Positions 22,729-34,352 of a stretch of 64,000 bases of DNA are shown here, piece after piece. The notes below the pieces were generated by a model that made no database searches, was not told the origin of the DNA, and saw nothing but the letters and a program-made list of their open reading frames with translations. A program made the position numbers and the translations under genes. The stretch is from Bedellia somnulentella. Taxonomy: Eukaryota > Arthropoda > Insecta > Lepidoptera > Bedelliidae. Numbering within the stretch: the stretch's first letter is position 1; the number at the start of each line of letters is the position of its first letter. The stretch lies in the NCBI GenBank assembly GCA_963576735.1, contig OY755171.1, forward strand, positions 19,380,182 to 19,444,181, given 5' to 3'.

Positions 22729-24565
22729 AGCAGATGAATAGCTATTCTTGTGATTCACAGTGACCTAATTTACCATGTTCTTTTATTCAGTCCCGTGACC
22801 ATTCTTCTTTCCGACTTGCATTTATAAGAACTCCTAAAGTCAAACTGCAACCGTACCGATTTCCATTTCTATCCATAACAATTTTCTAGAACGAGGAAAA
22901 ATATTTGTCCAACTTTTCTATTGTTTTGAAAAGTATGTTTTCATGGCCTTAGCATTAATTAAGTTGAATTAATGGAAACGTTATATAACTGGCAACTTTT
23001 TACAGAAACGCTAGCGGAAATTTTAAATTAAGTGTGTCGATTGAACAGTTTAGCCGTCTACCAGCGCTGAATACACTTACACAACGTCATAGTTTAGAAT
23101 CACGAACAAACACGTGATTTATTAAGAGTAAGAGGCAATTTGAGTGATTTTATTATAAACGGACTAATGATCCGTCCCGACTTCTAACGCGTTATTTTAC
23201 AAATTAGTTTTCCTAAATTTCTTCTGAAGGTCGTTATCTCTGAATGGTGAAATAATTGAAGATCAGAACATTATCTATAACAGTTTGAAATCAATGCAAG
23301 AAGTAACCTCTGCTTACCGAAACAGAATACAAGCATGATAATACAGGTATATATTAAACTGAAAGAAAATGTATTTTTGACATTCGTACGACTATTTGGA
23401 AACATGTACCACATGTGAACAAATACACAGCTTAGTATTATGTTAATATTTGGATACGCATATAATACAGAATATAATTAATATTGTAATCACCCAAAGT
23501 CAAACGGCTAGCACCACTGAACGACTTGTTTGTGTCTCTAGGTCACTGAAAATTTGTCATGTATTTGTATTATTATTTAAAAAGGACCTATATTCTGCCA
23601 GAATATTGAAATAGCCGTATGATACACGTGAGTTATTAATTAATTTGTACAGCGCTCGGTTACATAATGTTCTATTGTAGTGCTCTAGCTTCAATTGTAT
23701 TAGGATTATTGTGTCAAGAAAAATATCTAATTGTTTATTTAACTGTCCCGCAAATTAACTAAGGGATTTTATGTGATAGTGTCGTACATACATACATACA
23801 TACATATAGGTACTCACGCCGTAAGTTCTCAGAGATGCAAGGCCTACTACCTATTTCCAATAAGTGCAGTAGATGTACTTCTATTATCTACTTGACATTA
23901 AAAAAGAAATTATGGTATATTACGCCCTGTGACTTATTTTGTTAGTAACAATAAAGTATTAAAAATGACTTTTTCACAGATATATCCAAAAAAACATTAG
24001 GTACTCTCAATTTGGCTGACTCTCCGTTAATGAAACAAGACAATGGCGATGACTCAAACTGTAGTTTTCGGAATCCATTGCCATACAAGAAACGGAAACA
24101 CATCCTCATCGTACTAAGTATTAGCTTTCATTAAGTAATTTACTATTAAATTTACTTACTTACACTCACTGTTAAAATATCAAAAAACATATTGTTATGT
24201 GACTATTGAGAACCTGTTCCTTTTTTCGAAGTCGCTAGACAAGGGTTAGCCAAGTCTTCGGAAGCAACAATTATACAAAAATCGTAGGGAGTTTTAAATT
24301 GGAAATGGCAAATAACCACCATTACCACATCGCTCACAAAACACCTAAATGCCCCAGATTCTTTGTTCATGTCATTTGGCACCCATTCAAAGATATAGGA
24401 TGATACACTACGACATAAGCTTAGTGAGTGATTCTGCCACAAGCTCTGCATCGCACGCACCTAATTAGTTAAATAAGTTCATTAACTCAATTTAGATACA
24501 TGGCAAAGCACTTTAAAGGCCAAACAATTTTAACATGCTTTGCTACATTTACATTTATAATAACA
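22729..24565. other. No gene recognised
   Basis: Mostly unique AT-rich sequence. A CATA-repeat tail with ggtactcacgccgtaag at about 23,789-23,830 is a LINE-C or SINE-A tail relic. A minus-strand frame at 24,203-24,460 is short and unassigned. Confidence 0.45.
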
Positions 24566-25258
24566 CTAGCGACCCGCCCCGGCTTCGCACGGGTGCAATG
24601 CAAAATATACCTACTACAGAATGTCCTTATACACAACGTTCACAGCTTTTTTGTCATTAGCCAATACAAACATGTTTTGCTTAGACTATTTATAGGCACG
24701 CGCCGCCCGGCGCAAACAACTACGACCCTGCATTTTAAATTTGTAATATCTTCGGTAATATTCACACTTAAATTACATGCTGTAAAAAGCATATTGATCT
24801 ATAATAAATGCACAATTTATTTAAGGTACTTCATTGGATAAGGATTAATGCTGTATTGTTTAAAATCACTTCGTAAATAATCATTTTTTAGTAAAGAATA
24901 AAAATGGTTATGCTGGGTTATCCCTAAGAGATAGACATATACCATCGCGGACTTTTTTGTTGAACTTTCTAAGGTGAACAATACTGTAGTACATTATTTT
25001 GGTCTATCTCGTAGGGTTCAGCCAGCGTTTGCAATATAAGCGCAAAAAAACGTGCTTATTTACGACATCACATTAGAAACCTTTAAATTTATCAGTATTT
25101 CTCTACTATATTATGCATTTATTATACATACAAACCTTCCTTAGGAATCACTCTATCTATTAAAAAAAACCGCATCAAAATCCGTTGCGTAGTTTTAAAG
25201 ATCTAAGCATACATACGGACATACAGCGAAAGCGACTTTGTTTTATACTATGTATTGA
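24566..25258 (-). mobile_element. Helitron-like element H2, non-autonomous
   Basis: On the minus strand it starts A|TCAATACATAGTATAAAAC and ends GGGGCGGGTCGCTAG|T. The GC-rich end next to CTAG (gacccgccccggcttcgcac on the plus strand) is typical of non-autonomous Helitrons common in moths and butterflies, from general knowledge. No coding capacity is visible. Confidence 0.75.
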
Positions 25259-25818
25259 TAATTTCTTTCAGGACAATGCGTTCTCTCCCAGCCTCTGCCC
25301 ACTTTAACGGGTCTTGGTTTCATTAATGAAGTCTGTGTTTGTTTGAGAAGATAGCGTGAGTACCCGTATTGTGTCTGCCGTGTGTTCCCATGGGCCACTC
25401 TCGCAAATTAAGACAGCATTAAAAACATAATCGTCACCATCTTAGACATTCGCGATCAAGCATATGCTGAGTAAGTTTTAAAACGTTTTGGTAAGGAGGC
25501 TAGATTCTGGGGCCGCAGCACGCTCGAAATTTAATTGTCAGCTAGTCGCTTAGAATGTGTTAAAGATATAAGATACTTGGGAAGTGTGAAAAGATAGCTG
25601 TTTAAAAACCACGTGATTTGTAGAAAGACAAGGGTGCTACCACTGCTAGGTCTCAAGGTCGTAGGTTTGAACCCTGCTATGGACAAACTTTAAATGACGA
25701 ATGTATTGCTTTTGGATTCATGTTTTTAATCCTGACATAGTATTCAAAGTGTTACATATTTTTACGATAGAAGTAAAATTTTATAATATCATGAAATTAT
25801 CTAAAGTAATTAGTAGTA

Positions 25819-27109
25819 CGAGGGCTGCTATTTATGTATCCGGAATAAAAAAAAGAAACAAACATATATCAATTAATATGGTTTTATTGCTTCTCAAAAT
25901 ATTCGCCGCTCAGATCTATACACTTTTGCATGCGTTGAAACCAATTTTCATAGCACTTTTTCCACTCAGACTGAGGTATCTCCAAAACGTGCATTTTGAA
26001 CGCATCGACTGCCTCTTCGCGGCTCGAAAAACGTTGACCACGTAATTTTTTCTTCACATTTGGAAATAAATAAAAATCATTGGGTGCCAAATCAGGGCTG
26101 TACGGCGGATGACCTGTCAATTCGATCTTTTGAGCTTCTAAAAACTGAGTTGTGACGGCCGACCTGTGACAGCTAGCATTGTCGTGATGCAGAATGATTC
26201 TACGTTGTCGGTTAGTCTTTCTTATTTGTTCAAAGACTTCCGGCAAACAAATGGTCGTATACCACTCCGAATTAACAGTTTTACGATTCTCTAAAGGCAC
26301 TGTAGCTACATGGCCATTTATACCAAAAAAACAAGCGACCATTTGCTTCAATGTGCTTTTTGCACGAATAACTTTTGTTGGGTTCGGCTCATCTTGGAAC
26401 ACCCACACCGTGGACTGCTGCTTAGTTTCGGGGTCGTAAGCGTAGATCCAAGATTCGTCACCTGTGTAGATATTATAAACAGCTTTTGACGCACCACGGT
26501 TGTATTTTTTTAACATTTCTTTGCACCAATCGACACGAGCCTGTTTTTGATCAATACTCAAGTTGTGCGGAATCCAACGGGAGCAAATTTTTTTTACAGC
26601 TAAATGTTCATGAAGTATCTTATGTATGCTCGTCATACTAATGCCCAGAGATGCCTCTATCTCACGATATGTAACATGACGATCTTGAGTTATTAGTTCC
26701 CGGACAGCATCGATGTTTTGAGGTACAACGACCGTTTTAGGGCGACCTTCTTTAATTTCATCAGTAAGCTTAGATCGTCCACGATTAAACTCGCTAAACC
26801 AGTGATACACAGTGGTCTTTGAGGGTGCTTCATCCCCAAAAGTCGAAGTAAGCTGATCGATGCACTGTTTTTGAGTTAGACCACGCCGAAAATCGTAAAA
26901 AATCATGGCACGAAAATGTTCACGAGTTAAATCCATGGTGGTGAAGACACGCAATTTTCAAAATGACGCTACGATGTGAAAACAATTGACAGTCACATAA
27001 AAATAAATGTATTCTAAAGCTAAAGAGTTCTATTTTTAAATGATGTAATTACTTTTTAAATTATTGTTCTGTAAGTGGCCAGTTCCGGATACATAAATAG
27101 CAGCCCTCG
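25819..27109 (-). mobile_element. Mariner transposon, apparently complete (1,291 bp)
   Basis: Perfect 27-bp terminal inverted repeats beginning CGAGGGCTGCTATTTATGTA lie at 25,819-25,845 and 27,083-27,109, flanked by the TA duplication that mariners make (25,817-25,818 and 27,110-27,111). The transposase frame is open from end to end. Intact ends and gene point to a recent insertion. Confidence 0.95.
25884..26936 (-). CDS. Mariner transposase, intact, 350 aa
   Basis: Cut-and-paste transposase of the Tc1/mariner superfamily. The N-terminal ~110 residues are the paired helix-turn-helix DNA-binding region. The catalytic domain has the mariner D,D34D triad: Asp in TGDESWIY, Asp in HHDNASCH and Asp in YSPDLAPNDFYLFP. 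The linker motif (W)IPHNLS is present. Length matches the usual 340-355 residues. I chose the ATG giving MDLTREHF because homologous mariner proteins start this way, although the frame is open six codons further upstream. No stop or frameshift is visible, so it may be active. I leave the subfamily open. Confidence 0.95.
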   Translation of the reverse strand: MDLTREHFRAMIFYDFRRGLTQKQCIDQLTSTFGDEAPSKTTVYHWFSEFNRGRSKLTDEIKEGRPKTVVVPQNIDAVRELITQDRHVTYREIEASLGISMTSIHKILHEHLAVKKICSRWIPHNLSIDQKQARVDWCKEMLKKYNRGASKAVYNIYTGDESWIYAYDPETKQQSTVWVFQDEPNPTKVIRAKSTLKQMVACFFGINGHVATVPLENRKTVNSEWYTTICLPEVFEQIRKTNRQRRIILHHDNASCHRSAVTTQFLEAQKIELTGHPPYSPDLAPNDFYLFPNVKKKLRGQRFSSREEAVDAFKMHVLEIPQSEWKKCYENWFQRMQKCIDLSGEYFEKQ

Positions 27110-27201
27110 TATAGTAAGAACCAGAGTAGTCTGAATTTAGCTAACGAAATGATACTGACTACAGCAATAATATCGTAATTGTTTCTATTTAATTCTGTAT
27201 A

Positions 27202-28033
27202 CCGGGATGATTCCGAACTCACCAAGATTGAACTGTTTGACTTGGAAGACTGAATAGAAGCAAATATATCAAATGAATAATCGCGTACTCGCGTAATAAA
27301 TGAATACTCGTACTAGGTACTTCTATATTTATAAAGAGGTAAAGTTTTATTAATTAGTTTGTTTGGAAGAGCTACTCTTCGGAAATACTATACCGATTAA
27401 ATAAAATCTTTTACAATCAAAAAGCTTCACTGTATCATCAAAGAAACTTTAGATCTTTGCAAAATAATATTCAGGGAATCAAATTAATGCAAAAAGAAAA
27501 TGTCTTACTCAAGATCAAGCGACATCTTTCTATCGCCATTTTTATTTTGCCGCCATGTGAATGAGTATAGTGGGAGTGCCTTGGTCAGGTACCGACTCAA
27601 GTGCTATGGCGCAAGGAGCGGTGGAGCGTCGACCGCGAGCATTGAACTGCTGACAACTCGCACCGGCTTTTCATGTGCGAGAAGTAATTATGAGAAGTCG
27701 CTTTTGATTTTGGGACATTTGTGATACAAATGAGAGTATGATTGAGAACAGTTGGCTTATTTTCTACACTAGACAAAATGTTCAAAGAGGAAGGCTCGGC
27801 ACTTAAAAATTGTCACTGTTCCAAACGATCTAAGTTACAAACTCAAACGTTTACGCCGTCCCCACAGTTGTCAGAGGTACTAATGCTTCTAAACCTTACC
27901 TCTTTATAAATATAGAAGTAGTGTACCAGCAAGTTTTACTACTTAGTATATACGCGATCATTTGTGTTATATATTTACTTTTACTCGGTTTTCTTATTCA
28001 AATTATAATTTTGGTGAGTCCGGAATCATCCCG
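27202..28033. mobile_element. 832-bp element with ~145-bp diverged terminal inverted repeats
   Basis: The left end ccgggatgattccgaactca is mirrored at the right end (tgagtccggaatcatcccg), and the inverted similarity continues, with gaps, to ctatatttataaagaggtaa about 140 bp inwards. TA flanks both ends. It has no transposase frame. The interior holds a GC-richer patch (27,590-27,700) and a SINE-B tail fragment. The family is uncertain; a TA duplication would fit Tc1/mariner-derived MITEs. Confidence 0.65.
27842..27900 (-). repeat. SINE-B tail fragment
   Basis: The 3' end only: acgtttacgccgtccccaca, then gtcagaggtactaatgcttc. It is embedded in the 832-bp inverted-repeat element. Confidence 0.5.
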
Positions 28034-28035
28034 TA

Positions 28036-29390
28036 CAAATTCCATAGAGTTCTCCCTAATCCGGTTATCAAGAGATGCCAAACACTTATGACGTCACAGA
28101 CACACGACACAGGTGCGTGAAGGTCTCAATGACCTCTCCAAAAAAACTCGGACCCCAGACACGTGGAACAAATTCTTATTTAAATGTAAAATATCATCGA
28201 AACACTATTGAATAGAACAACAGAAGCAACTAGTTTACGTGAAAGTATGGCAACAATTCAAACATTTCACAATACAACTAGCATTGTTATCATTAGTAAA
28301 TAGGTCGGGCCCGACGATAACTTGGGATATAAAAATGCATACTGAACTAAAATATATGAGATTCCAGGTAAAATATGTATTGCAATCAACATTGCAAGTT
28401 ATTTATTAGCTTTGGGGAAAAAATATAACGCTCAATACCCGCATATCGCAAAAAATGAACAGTTAATGCCTCGAACGTATTACAGCGGCGTTTATTATTC
28501 CCCCATGTTTTTTGTGGCTCGATCAGATAGGTCAATGGCCAAGCGCATTATTTATGTTTTTTTTCTAGTTAGACCAGTATTCATAACTTAGTTAACTTTT
28601 TTTCGTTTGGTGATCTCTCAGTATCATACTTATATATTGTTGTTAGATATTAGAATATTTATAAGTAAAAGCTAGGCTTTTGTGAATTGAGAATCTGTAT
28701 GTGATCTAAATACTTTTTTTTATATTTTCTACCGTCTTACTATACATAAAGGTGAAGAAACTGTGTAAACTAAAATTAATAAGGAACACAGATATCAAAA
28801 TCTACGGAATCATAATAGGGGAGCCTCACTTTAGTAGCCCTTGGAAAAGCAATACGTTAAGTCATTTAATAAATTAATTAATTGACAAGGGCGCGGGTAG
28901 AGATGTAAGGGACGACGAGATGTGAATGACACTAGAAAACATTAAGAAAGATAATGTCTATACAATAGATAACTCTATAGGATAACCCTCTTATTGATAC
29001 GAAAACACTATGCCGAAATAAGATCTTAAAAAGTTATGTATGATATACAAAATTATTCTAATAAACTGCTAATACTTGGGCAGAACAATTTCTTTCGAGC
29101 ACGTGTATGTAGATTATTGTGAGATTTGTTTTCTTTTCTCTCTCCGACTGAGACGGTATAAATTACAAATTAGTATTTGCCGCACACACGAATGTTTTCT
29201 TGAAGTGGGCTAAAGCATATTAATTGGTAAGAAAGATAATATACGATAACGAATTACTTAACATTGAAATGCGAACAAAAAGATAATTTGTAAAGCCTGA
29301 ATGAAAAACATAAACAATTTCGTAAGCAACAACGAATATTCCAGAATAACATTAAAACAATCCAACTGATTACATTCGATAACAAAATAC
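28036..29390. other. No gene recognised
   Basis: AT-rich sequence without recognised repeats, long frames or motifs. It precedes the possible promoter at 29.4 kb. Confidence 0.5.
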
Positions 29391-29397
29391 GCACAGG

Positions 29398-29440
29398 TAT
29401 AAAACGCGCACAAAGTTATCAAAACAAAACGTTCAATCGT
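29398..29440 (+). promoter_or_regulatory. Possible TATA promoter
   Basis: TATAAAA at 29,398-29,404 is followed about 30 bp downstream by gttcaatcg, which resembles an insect initiator. The 600 bp after it is less AT-rich than its surroundings and could be a 5' untranslated leader. No coding exon on the plus strand could be confirmed. Confidence 0.3.
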
Positions 29441-29780
29441 TGGTACGAATTGTTGCAGCTATTTGTTGCTTAGCTGACGGACGCCTGAGTAATGCGATTG
29501 GAAACAAAAGTTATTTATTGAACATTAGCAGAATATACAATAGCCGAATCGTGATTCACGGATGCTCCAGTCGCCGTAATTGCAGGTAGTCAGCTATAAA
29601 GACAGCAAGGCCGCGCGATGCATCTTTCCCGACATTTGCAACACGCATTCTTATCATTTATCATATCGAGATATCACTCATACGTCTCGCCTCGCACTAG
29701 TCCCGCGGCTTTCACGCATCCATTCACAGGTGACATTCCTAGCATTTCACTTTTGATAACGGTGAGATAAGGTTACTAAC

Positions 29781-29927
29781 CGGGTCCATATCTGTGTCCC
29801 ACACCTCCTTCAAATCGTTGGGGATATCCAAGTATGTCTCCATCATGGAGGCGTGATGTGCAGCTCCGTTATATTTCACTAACACCGGGTAACGTGAACT
29901 ACGGTCCACTTGAACACTGTTTTGGTT
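29781..29927 (-). CDS. Candidate exon of an unidentified gene
   Basis: A minus-strand frame open for 49 codons ends at a possible splice donor (CCG|GTTAGT). It contains two adjacent ATGs at 29,846-29,841 starting MMETYLDIPNDLKEVWDTDM, so it may be a first coding exon of 22 codons. Alternatively, with a possible acceptor caaaacag upstream, it may be an internal exon. Base composition is more gene-like than the flanks. I do not recognise the protein and found no partner exon in the window. Confidence 0.3.
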
Positions 29928-30059
29928 TCAGCACAGCACTCTAGGTTTCACTATCGACGCCCATTTGCGTCCGCGATAAGTTTAGTAAAGTTTCACTGCA
30001 CGCGAGATTAGGGTAGGAGCGGCGAGCGGCACGTGCGTTTGGTACGAGTTCAACCGGCG

Positions 30060-30830
30060 AATGGCGAATTAGCCGTGTGTAGGTCCGGCTCGGTGGATTC
30101 AAATGATTCGAATCCCTGCGTGAGCCTGATTGGCCTAACCGGCCCCACTCTTTCTTATCAGGTGCAGGTTCGCTTAACCGGGCCGCTCCGCACCGGCTCG
30201 GTTTTATTGTTTTCGAACAACAGGCTCAGGCATCAGGTTCAGGATCGGTTCGATTATTACCGTTACATTTGCTTTGCTTGCTGAATGTGAGAGCGAGACA
30301 AGAATGTAATACAATTTGAACTAGGGAGACAGAGACGAAAAGAGAGTTGTCCTTTTTTGTTCTTTGTTTGCCAATTTTGTTTAATAGATTTATCAATATT
30401 TTCATAAATAATGGTGTTTATAGTGATATTATAAATATGATAGTGTTTTATGTTGTGTCACTTTCTGATTTGCATATATTTATGTGTAGATATTGTTATA
30501 AGATGTTGTTAAGATGTTTCTAAATATTATTATTTTTTTTACATATGGATATTTGTATGTTAGCGAACCTAGCCTGTATACAAACAGAATCGTTATACAT
30601 ATGAGTAAATTGATTTTACATGTATGTCAACAGCAATCGTTACGTTCCGCGAAGTAAGCGTGGTATTTTTTGGTTGTTTGATTCAGTTCCGAATTTCTTA
30701 ACCGAGCCGGATTCGATAAGCGGTCCGGCCCGGTTAAGAGGATTCAGTACCGGAACTGAGCCTGGACCTGGTGATTCGAATCCCCTCGCGGAGCTGGATC
30801 TACCCAAGCCTATGGCGAATGAAATGACGC
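30060..30830. mobile_element. GC-rich inverted-repeat block, probable DNA-element remnant
   Basis: Two GC-rich ends (about 30,060-30,240 and 30,680-30,830) surround an AT-rich centre. They share inverted blocks such as gcttaaccgggccg and ccggctcggtt, and each contains gattcgaatccc. The right end also has its own inverted pair, cagttccga...aaccgagccgg. This resembles subterminal repeats of a hAT-like element, but I could not define termini or a target duplication. Confidence 0.4.
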
Positions 30831-31039
30831 GGGTTTATTTCTCCCGGCGGCGAGTAGCAAAAGCGAGCGAAGCGATTCTGATGACGCAGTGATACCAGCC
30901 GTAAAAGTAACGTTTTGCTGACTTCAGAGGATGTGCAGCATTCTTGGCTTTCCCTGCAATGAAGAAAGCCCATGTCTTGTTCCGGAAGTCATTGGTTTTC
31001 CCATACATAACATGGTATATGTCTCCTAGTGGGACCATA

Positions 31040-32160
31040 CAGAAAATCTAAGATAGCAAAGAGACATTTTCCTTATTCGCTTTTAAAGTTATTACTGTTA
31101 TTAGATTATTCTGGCTAGTTTTTCTTAATTTGAGTTTCCTCAGTTAAGAATTCACTTACACACGGCGTACAGAGCTAGTCCTGTTTAGAATGCAAGAAGT
31201 CTTATGAGAAGTAAGACCATAAAACCCCATAAAGAGGGAACGCATAGGTACTACAGACTTGTATTTTTGGGTGTATATATCAACAATGTTGCAGCTTAAT
31301 TACATTGGTATTGAGACTTAATAAGCTCTTGATTTTTTGTAATAAAATCGTGTTGGTAGAACCGGTACCAGAATCCGCTGCGCGGAGGAAGGAACCAGCG
31401 AATTAACTGACAACCATGAAGTCTGACTTTATTTAACACATGTTGGGTCTTTCTTTTCGCCATAATTAATATTATGCCTATAAAATAGGATAAAGAATAG
31501 GTGATAGGTGGGTGGTAGGAAGGTAGCCAATAATTAAGAATAAATAATTTACTAGCCAATTGGAATCACCAATGATGCGTAGAAGTGAAAACAATAAAGT
31601 AAAATATAATATTAAAAATATAACTTCTTGACTCAGTTAATCTTACTGAGTTTCTAACATTTTTCCCCGCTTACGGACAGTACGAAGCCTGCGAGATGAG
31701 ACAGGAAGTGCTATTGTAACCCGCCACTTGTAGGCAAATATTATGTGTTAATAACTCACTCTGATCAAGGTAATTATATGCATAATATAAAGGATAGCGC
31801 ACAGCCCGCATTTTATAATAGAGTAATCAATTGTCTTTTTCTGTCTGTATAATAAATAACCAATGGAATGGCTCGTATATGCATATGACTTATAAATGTA
31901 CAAAAAATATACTACAACAGGTTTTCCATTTGAAAGAGAATAAGTGCATTACAAAATGAAAACTGTTCTCACGGTAACCCAAGCAGTGTACAAGAACGAT
32001 TATACTGTGAGCCCTTGCAAATTAATTATTGCTGACCATCAACTTACTGATTTACCAAGATCCAAATTTAAAATTAAGGTTTTTGATTCCCGAAAAACAG
32101 TTTTAAATCAGCGCTTCAGGTTTTATCACAGATTTGCCCATCGATTATTATATGTGCTCA
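31040..32160. other. No gene recognised
   Basis: AT-rich. A short GC-balanced patch at 31,360-31,450 has a minus-strand open frame without recognisable motifs. It may be old repeat sequence. Confidence 0.45.
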
Positions 32161-32164
32161 AAAA

Positions 32165-32305
32165 GTATGGCATCCGAAGTATGAAGAATAAAAGAGCATG
32201 GATGTAAACTAAGCTAGAGAGGTTTGCCTGGATCGTAGAAAGTAGCGATCAATATTCTCTGCCTTCCCCAATGGGAAATAATGGCGTGAGTATATGTATG
32301 TAAGA
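32165..32305 (+). repeat. LINE-C 3' end
   Basis: Carries gaagtatgaagaataaaaga, a 12-14 bp internal deletion, gctagagaggtttgcctgga, and the short tail ggcgtgagtatatgtatg. Plus orientation. Confidence 0.75.
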
Positions 32306-32729
32306 TAATTCTATATATATATAATAGAATAGATTGCGATTCATAGGTTTATTATTTAAGGAAACTATGAATCGTTTTTAGGTGTTACAAATAAAAAAGA
32401 TACATCAAAAATGAGTTCACCTATTAAGTATAAATAAAAATAAAACACAACCCTTGAATAGATCGTTAAAAAGGATATTTGCATAATTTTCAAGTGGGCA
32501 TCAAGTCCATTTATACGTAGGCTGTTAAATTTGCCGCAGGAACTGACATTTCCTACAAAATACGTGGGCGTGAAAGATAAAAATAGCTCATTGAATAAAA
32601 TACGAGCTTGATTCAAGAAAACGCTCTTATATCATTTCAGACATAGTACTTGCGACGAAGCGGTGAACGAGATAAATTGTTATTTTCAAAGAAAGAGCTT
32701 AAAATTTGAAATTGTTTTGTTGCTTTTGG

Positions 32730-32842
32730 AAATTGAGTGGGAAAAAGGCGATCAACTTCCAAATGTGGCTGCGGAGTTTCTAGCTTCGCAGCTCTGGCTA
32801 CCAATTTTTGAGATTTATAGCCGTAAGTATGTATGTATGTCT
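32730..32842 (+). repeat. SINE-A 3' half
   Basis: Starts in the middle of the element (gattgagtggg-like block, then caacttccaaatgtggctg) and ends atagccgtaagtatgtatg. Confidence 0.75.
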
Positions 32843-32914
32843 TAAAAACTGATTGTCTATTTTGTGTCACCTTAAAATGCCGTTAGAACTACATAGATTC
32901 CTCCAATCCATGGA

Positions 32915-33068
32915 TACATACATACATATACTAACGGCTATGAATCACTTGAAGGGGTAGCCAGAGCTAGGGAATTAGAAATTCCTCAGCCACTTTTGGA
33001 AGTTGCCTAGGGAAAATATGGTGAAATAAAGGTTGTTGGTGATGGGTCTCCAACAGCATCGCCCAAAA
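32915..33068 (-). repeat. SINE-A copy, fused to the gypsy remnant
   Basis: Runs from atactaacggctatgaatc to caacagcatcgcccaaaaaa, where the sequence switches abruptly into the reverse transcriptase/RNase H region of a Ty3/gypsy element. The SINE 5' part is missing. Confidence 0.8.
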
Positions 33069-33074
33069 AATCCA

Positions 33075-34030
33075 TCCCAAATAGCGACATCCATGGTTTG
33101 GTATAAATTTACATAAAAAATTAAACATTCCTAAAGCCCTTTGCAGAGATTTTTTATCCACAGGTTTTTTCATGTTTTTTACTGCACATATTTTCTCATT
33201 GTCTACAGCTATACCTTTAGATCCAAATTTGTAACTTAAAAATGTAATTTCCTCAACACCAAATACACATTTTTTGGATTAAATTTAATACCTTTACTTT
33301 TAGCCCTAATCAACACATTCAATAACGTTTCTTGCAAATTTTTTAGGCTATCTGCCCATAACAAAATATCATCTTGAAATGTAACAACATTTTTAATGTC
33401 TCTAAATGTTTCACATATAATTTTATGAAAAATTTTCGGCGAAACATTCAATCCAAACGGTAACCTCAAAAATGAATACCATCCCCACATGTTTGAAAAG
33501 TACATAATTTAGAACTATCTTCATTTAGTGGCAACATCCAAAATCCTGACTGTGCGTCCAATTTACAATAATACTTAGCACCACAAATTCGCTATAATTT
33601 CATCAATTATTGGCAGTGGATGATTCGCTCTTTTAGTAACTTTATTCAACTCTCTGGGATCCAAACAGAGTCTCAGTGAACCATCATTTTTCTTTACAAT
33701 TACTAAATGATTTACCGAACCTGTTGGTTCTGATGTTTCTTTTATAATGCCATTTTTTACCATGCGATCCAATTTCAACTTAACCTGATGTTGTATCGAA
33801 AATGGAATTCTACGTGGCATGACTACCGGCTTAATATTTGGCTCTACTTCTATGTTGATTTTTTTTGGAAATAATCCAACAGATCCATCAAACAAATAAT
33901 TAAATTCTAAAGGGACCATGGGAATTATACTTTTTTCTAATTTACATGCTCTTGTCATAAGTCCTAATAACTCGGACGATCTCAACCCTAAAATATTCAT
34001 ACATCTTTGTTTAAAAATCATAAATTCCAA
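33075..34030 (-). pseudogene. Gypsy reverse transcriptase / RNase H remnant
   Basis: N-terminal reverse transcriptase features include CLDPRELNKV and the thumb-adjacent FGLNVSPKIF. The catalytic box appears as FQDDILLWA in a second frame (33,236-33,505), and the start of the connection/RNase H region follows (33,075-33,173) before the SINE junction. At least two frame breaks make it non-functional. Confidence 0.8.
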
Positions 34031-34084
34031 AATAAAATCATTATTGTTAAACTTACAGCATAAGTTACACTTTCCAAATATAGG

Positions 34085-34273
34085 CTATCTATTATTAGTA
34101 TACGATAATTTGCAGCAATTAGTTGATCTGATGATATTTTTGTCTAAATCCAACTTTAAAAATTGTTCATAACTAATCACATTACATTGTGCTCCTGTAT
34201 CTACCTTCAAAGAAATTGCTTCATTATTAATATCCATATTTACTACATACCATTTTGAATAATCATCTCCCAT
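34085..34273 (-). pseudogene. Gypsy protease remnant
   Basis: Contains the retropepsin active-site motif VDTGA within a 62-codon frame. It would cleave the polyprotein in an intact element. It is separated from gag by a stop and from reverse transcriptase by a frame change. Confidence 0.75.
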
Positions 34274-34352
34274 TTCAAAACTACCTACTCACATAAAATT
34301 GTTCTTCATCGCTTTCATGGTTCACTTCTGAAGACCGCAACAAATCAATCTG

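Noticed and set aside
25701..26439. Plus-strand ORFs over the mariner
   Set aside because: Antisense shadows of the intact transposase frame.
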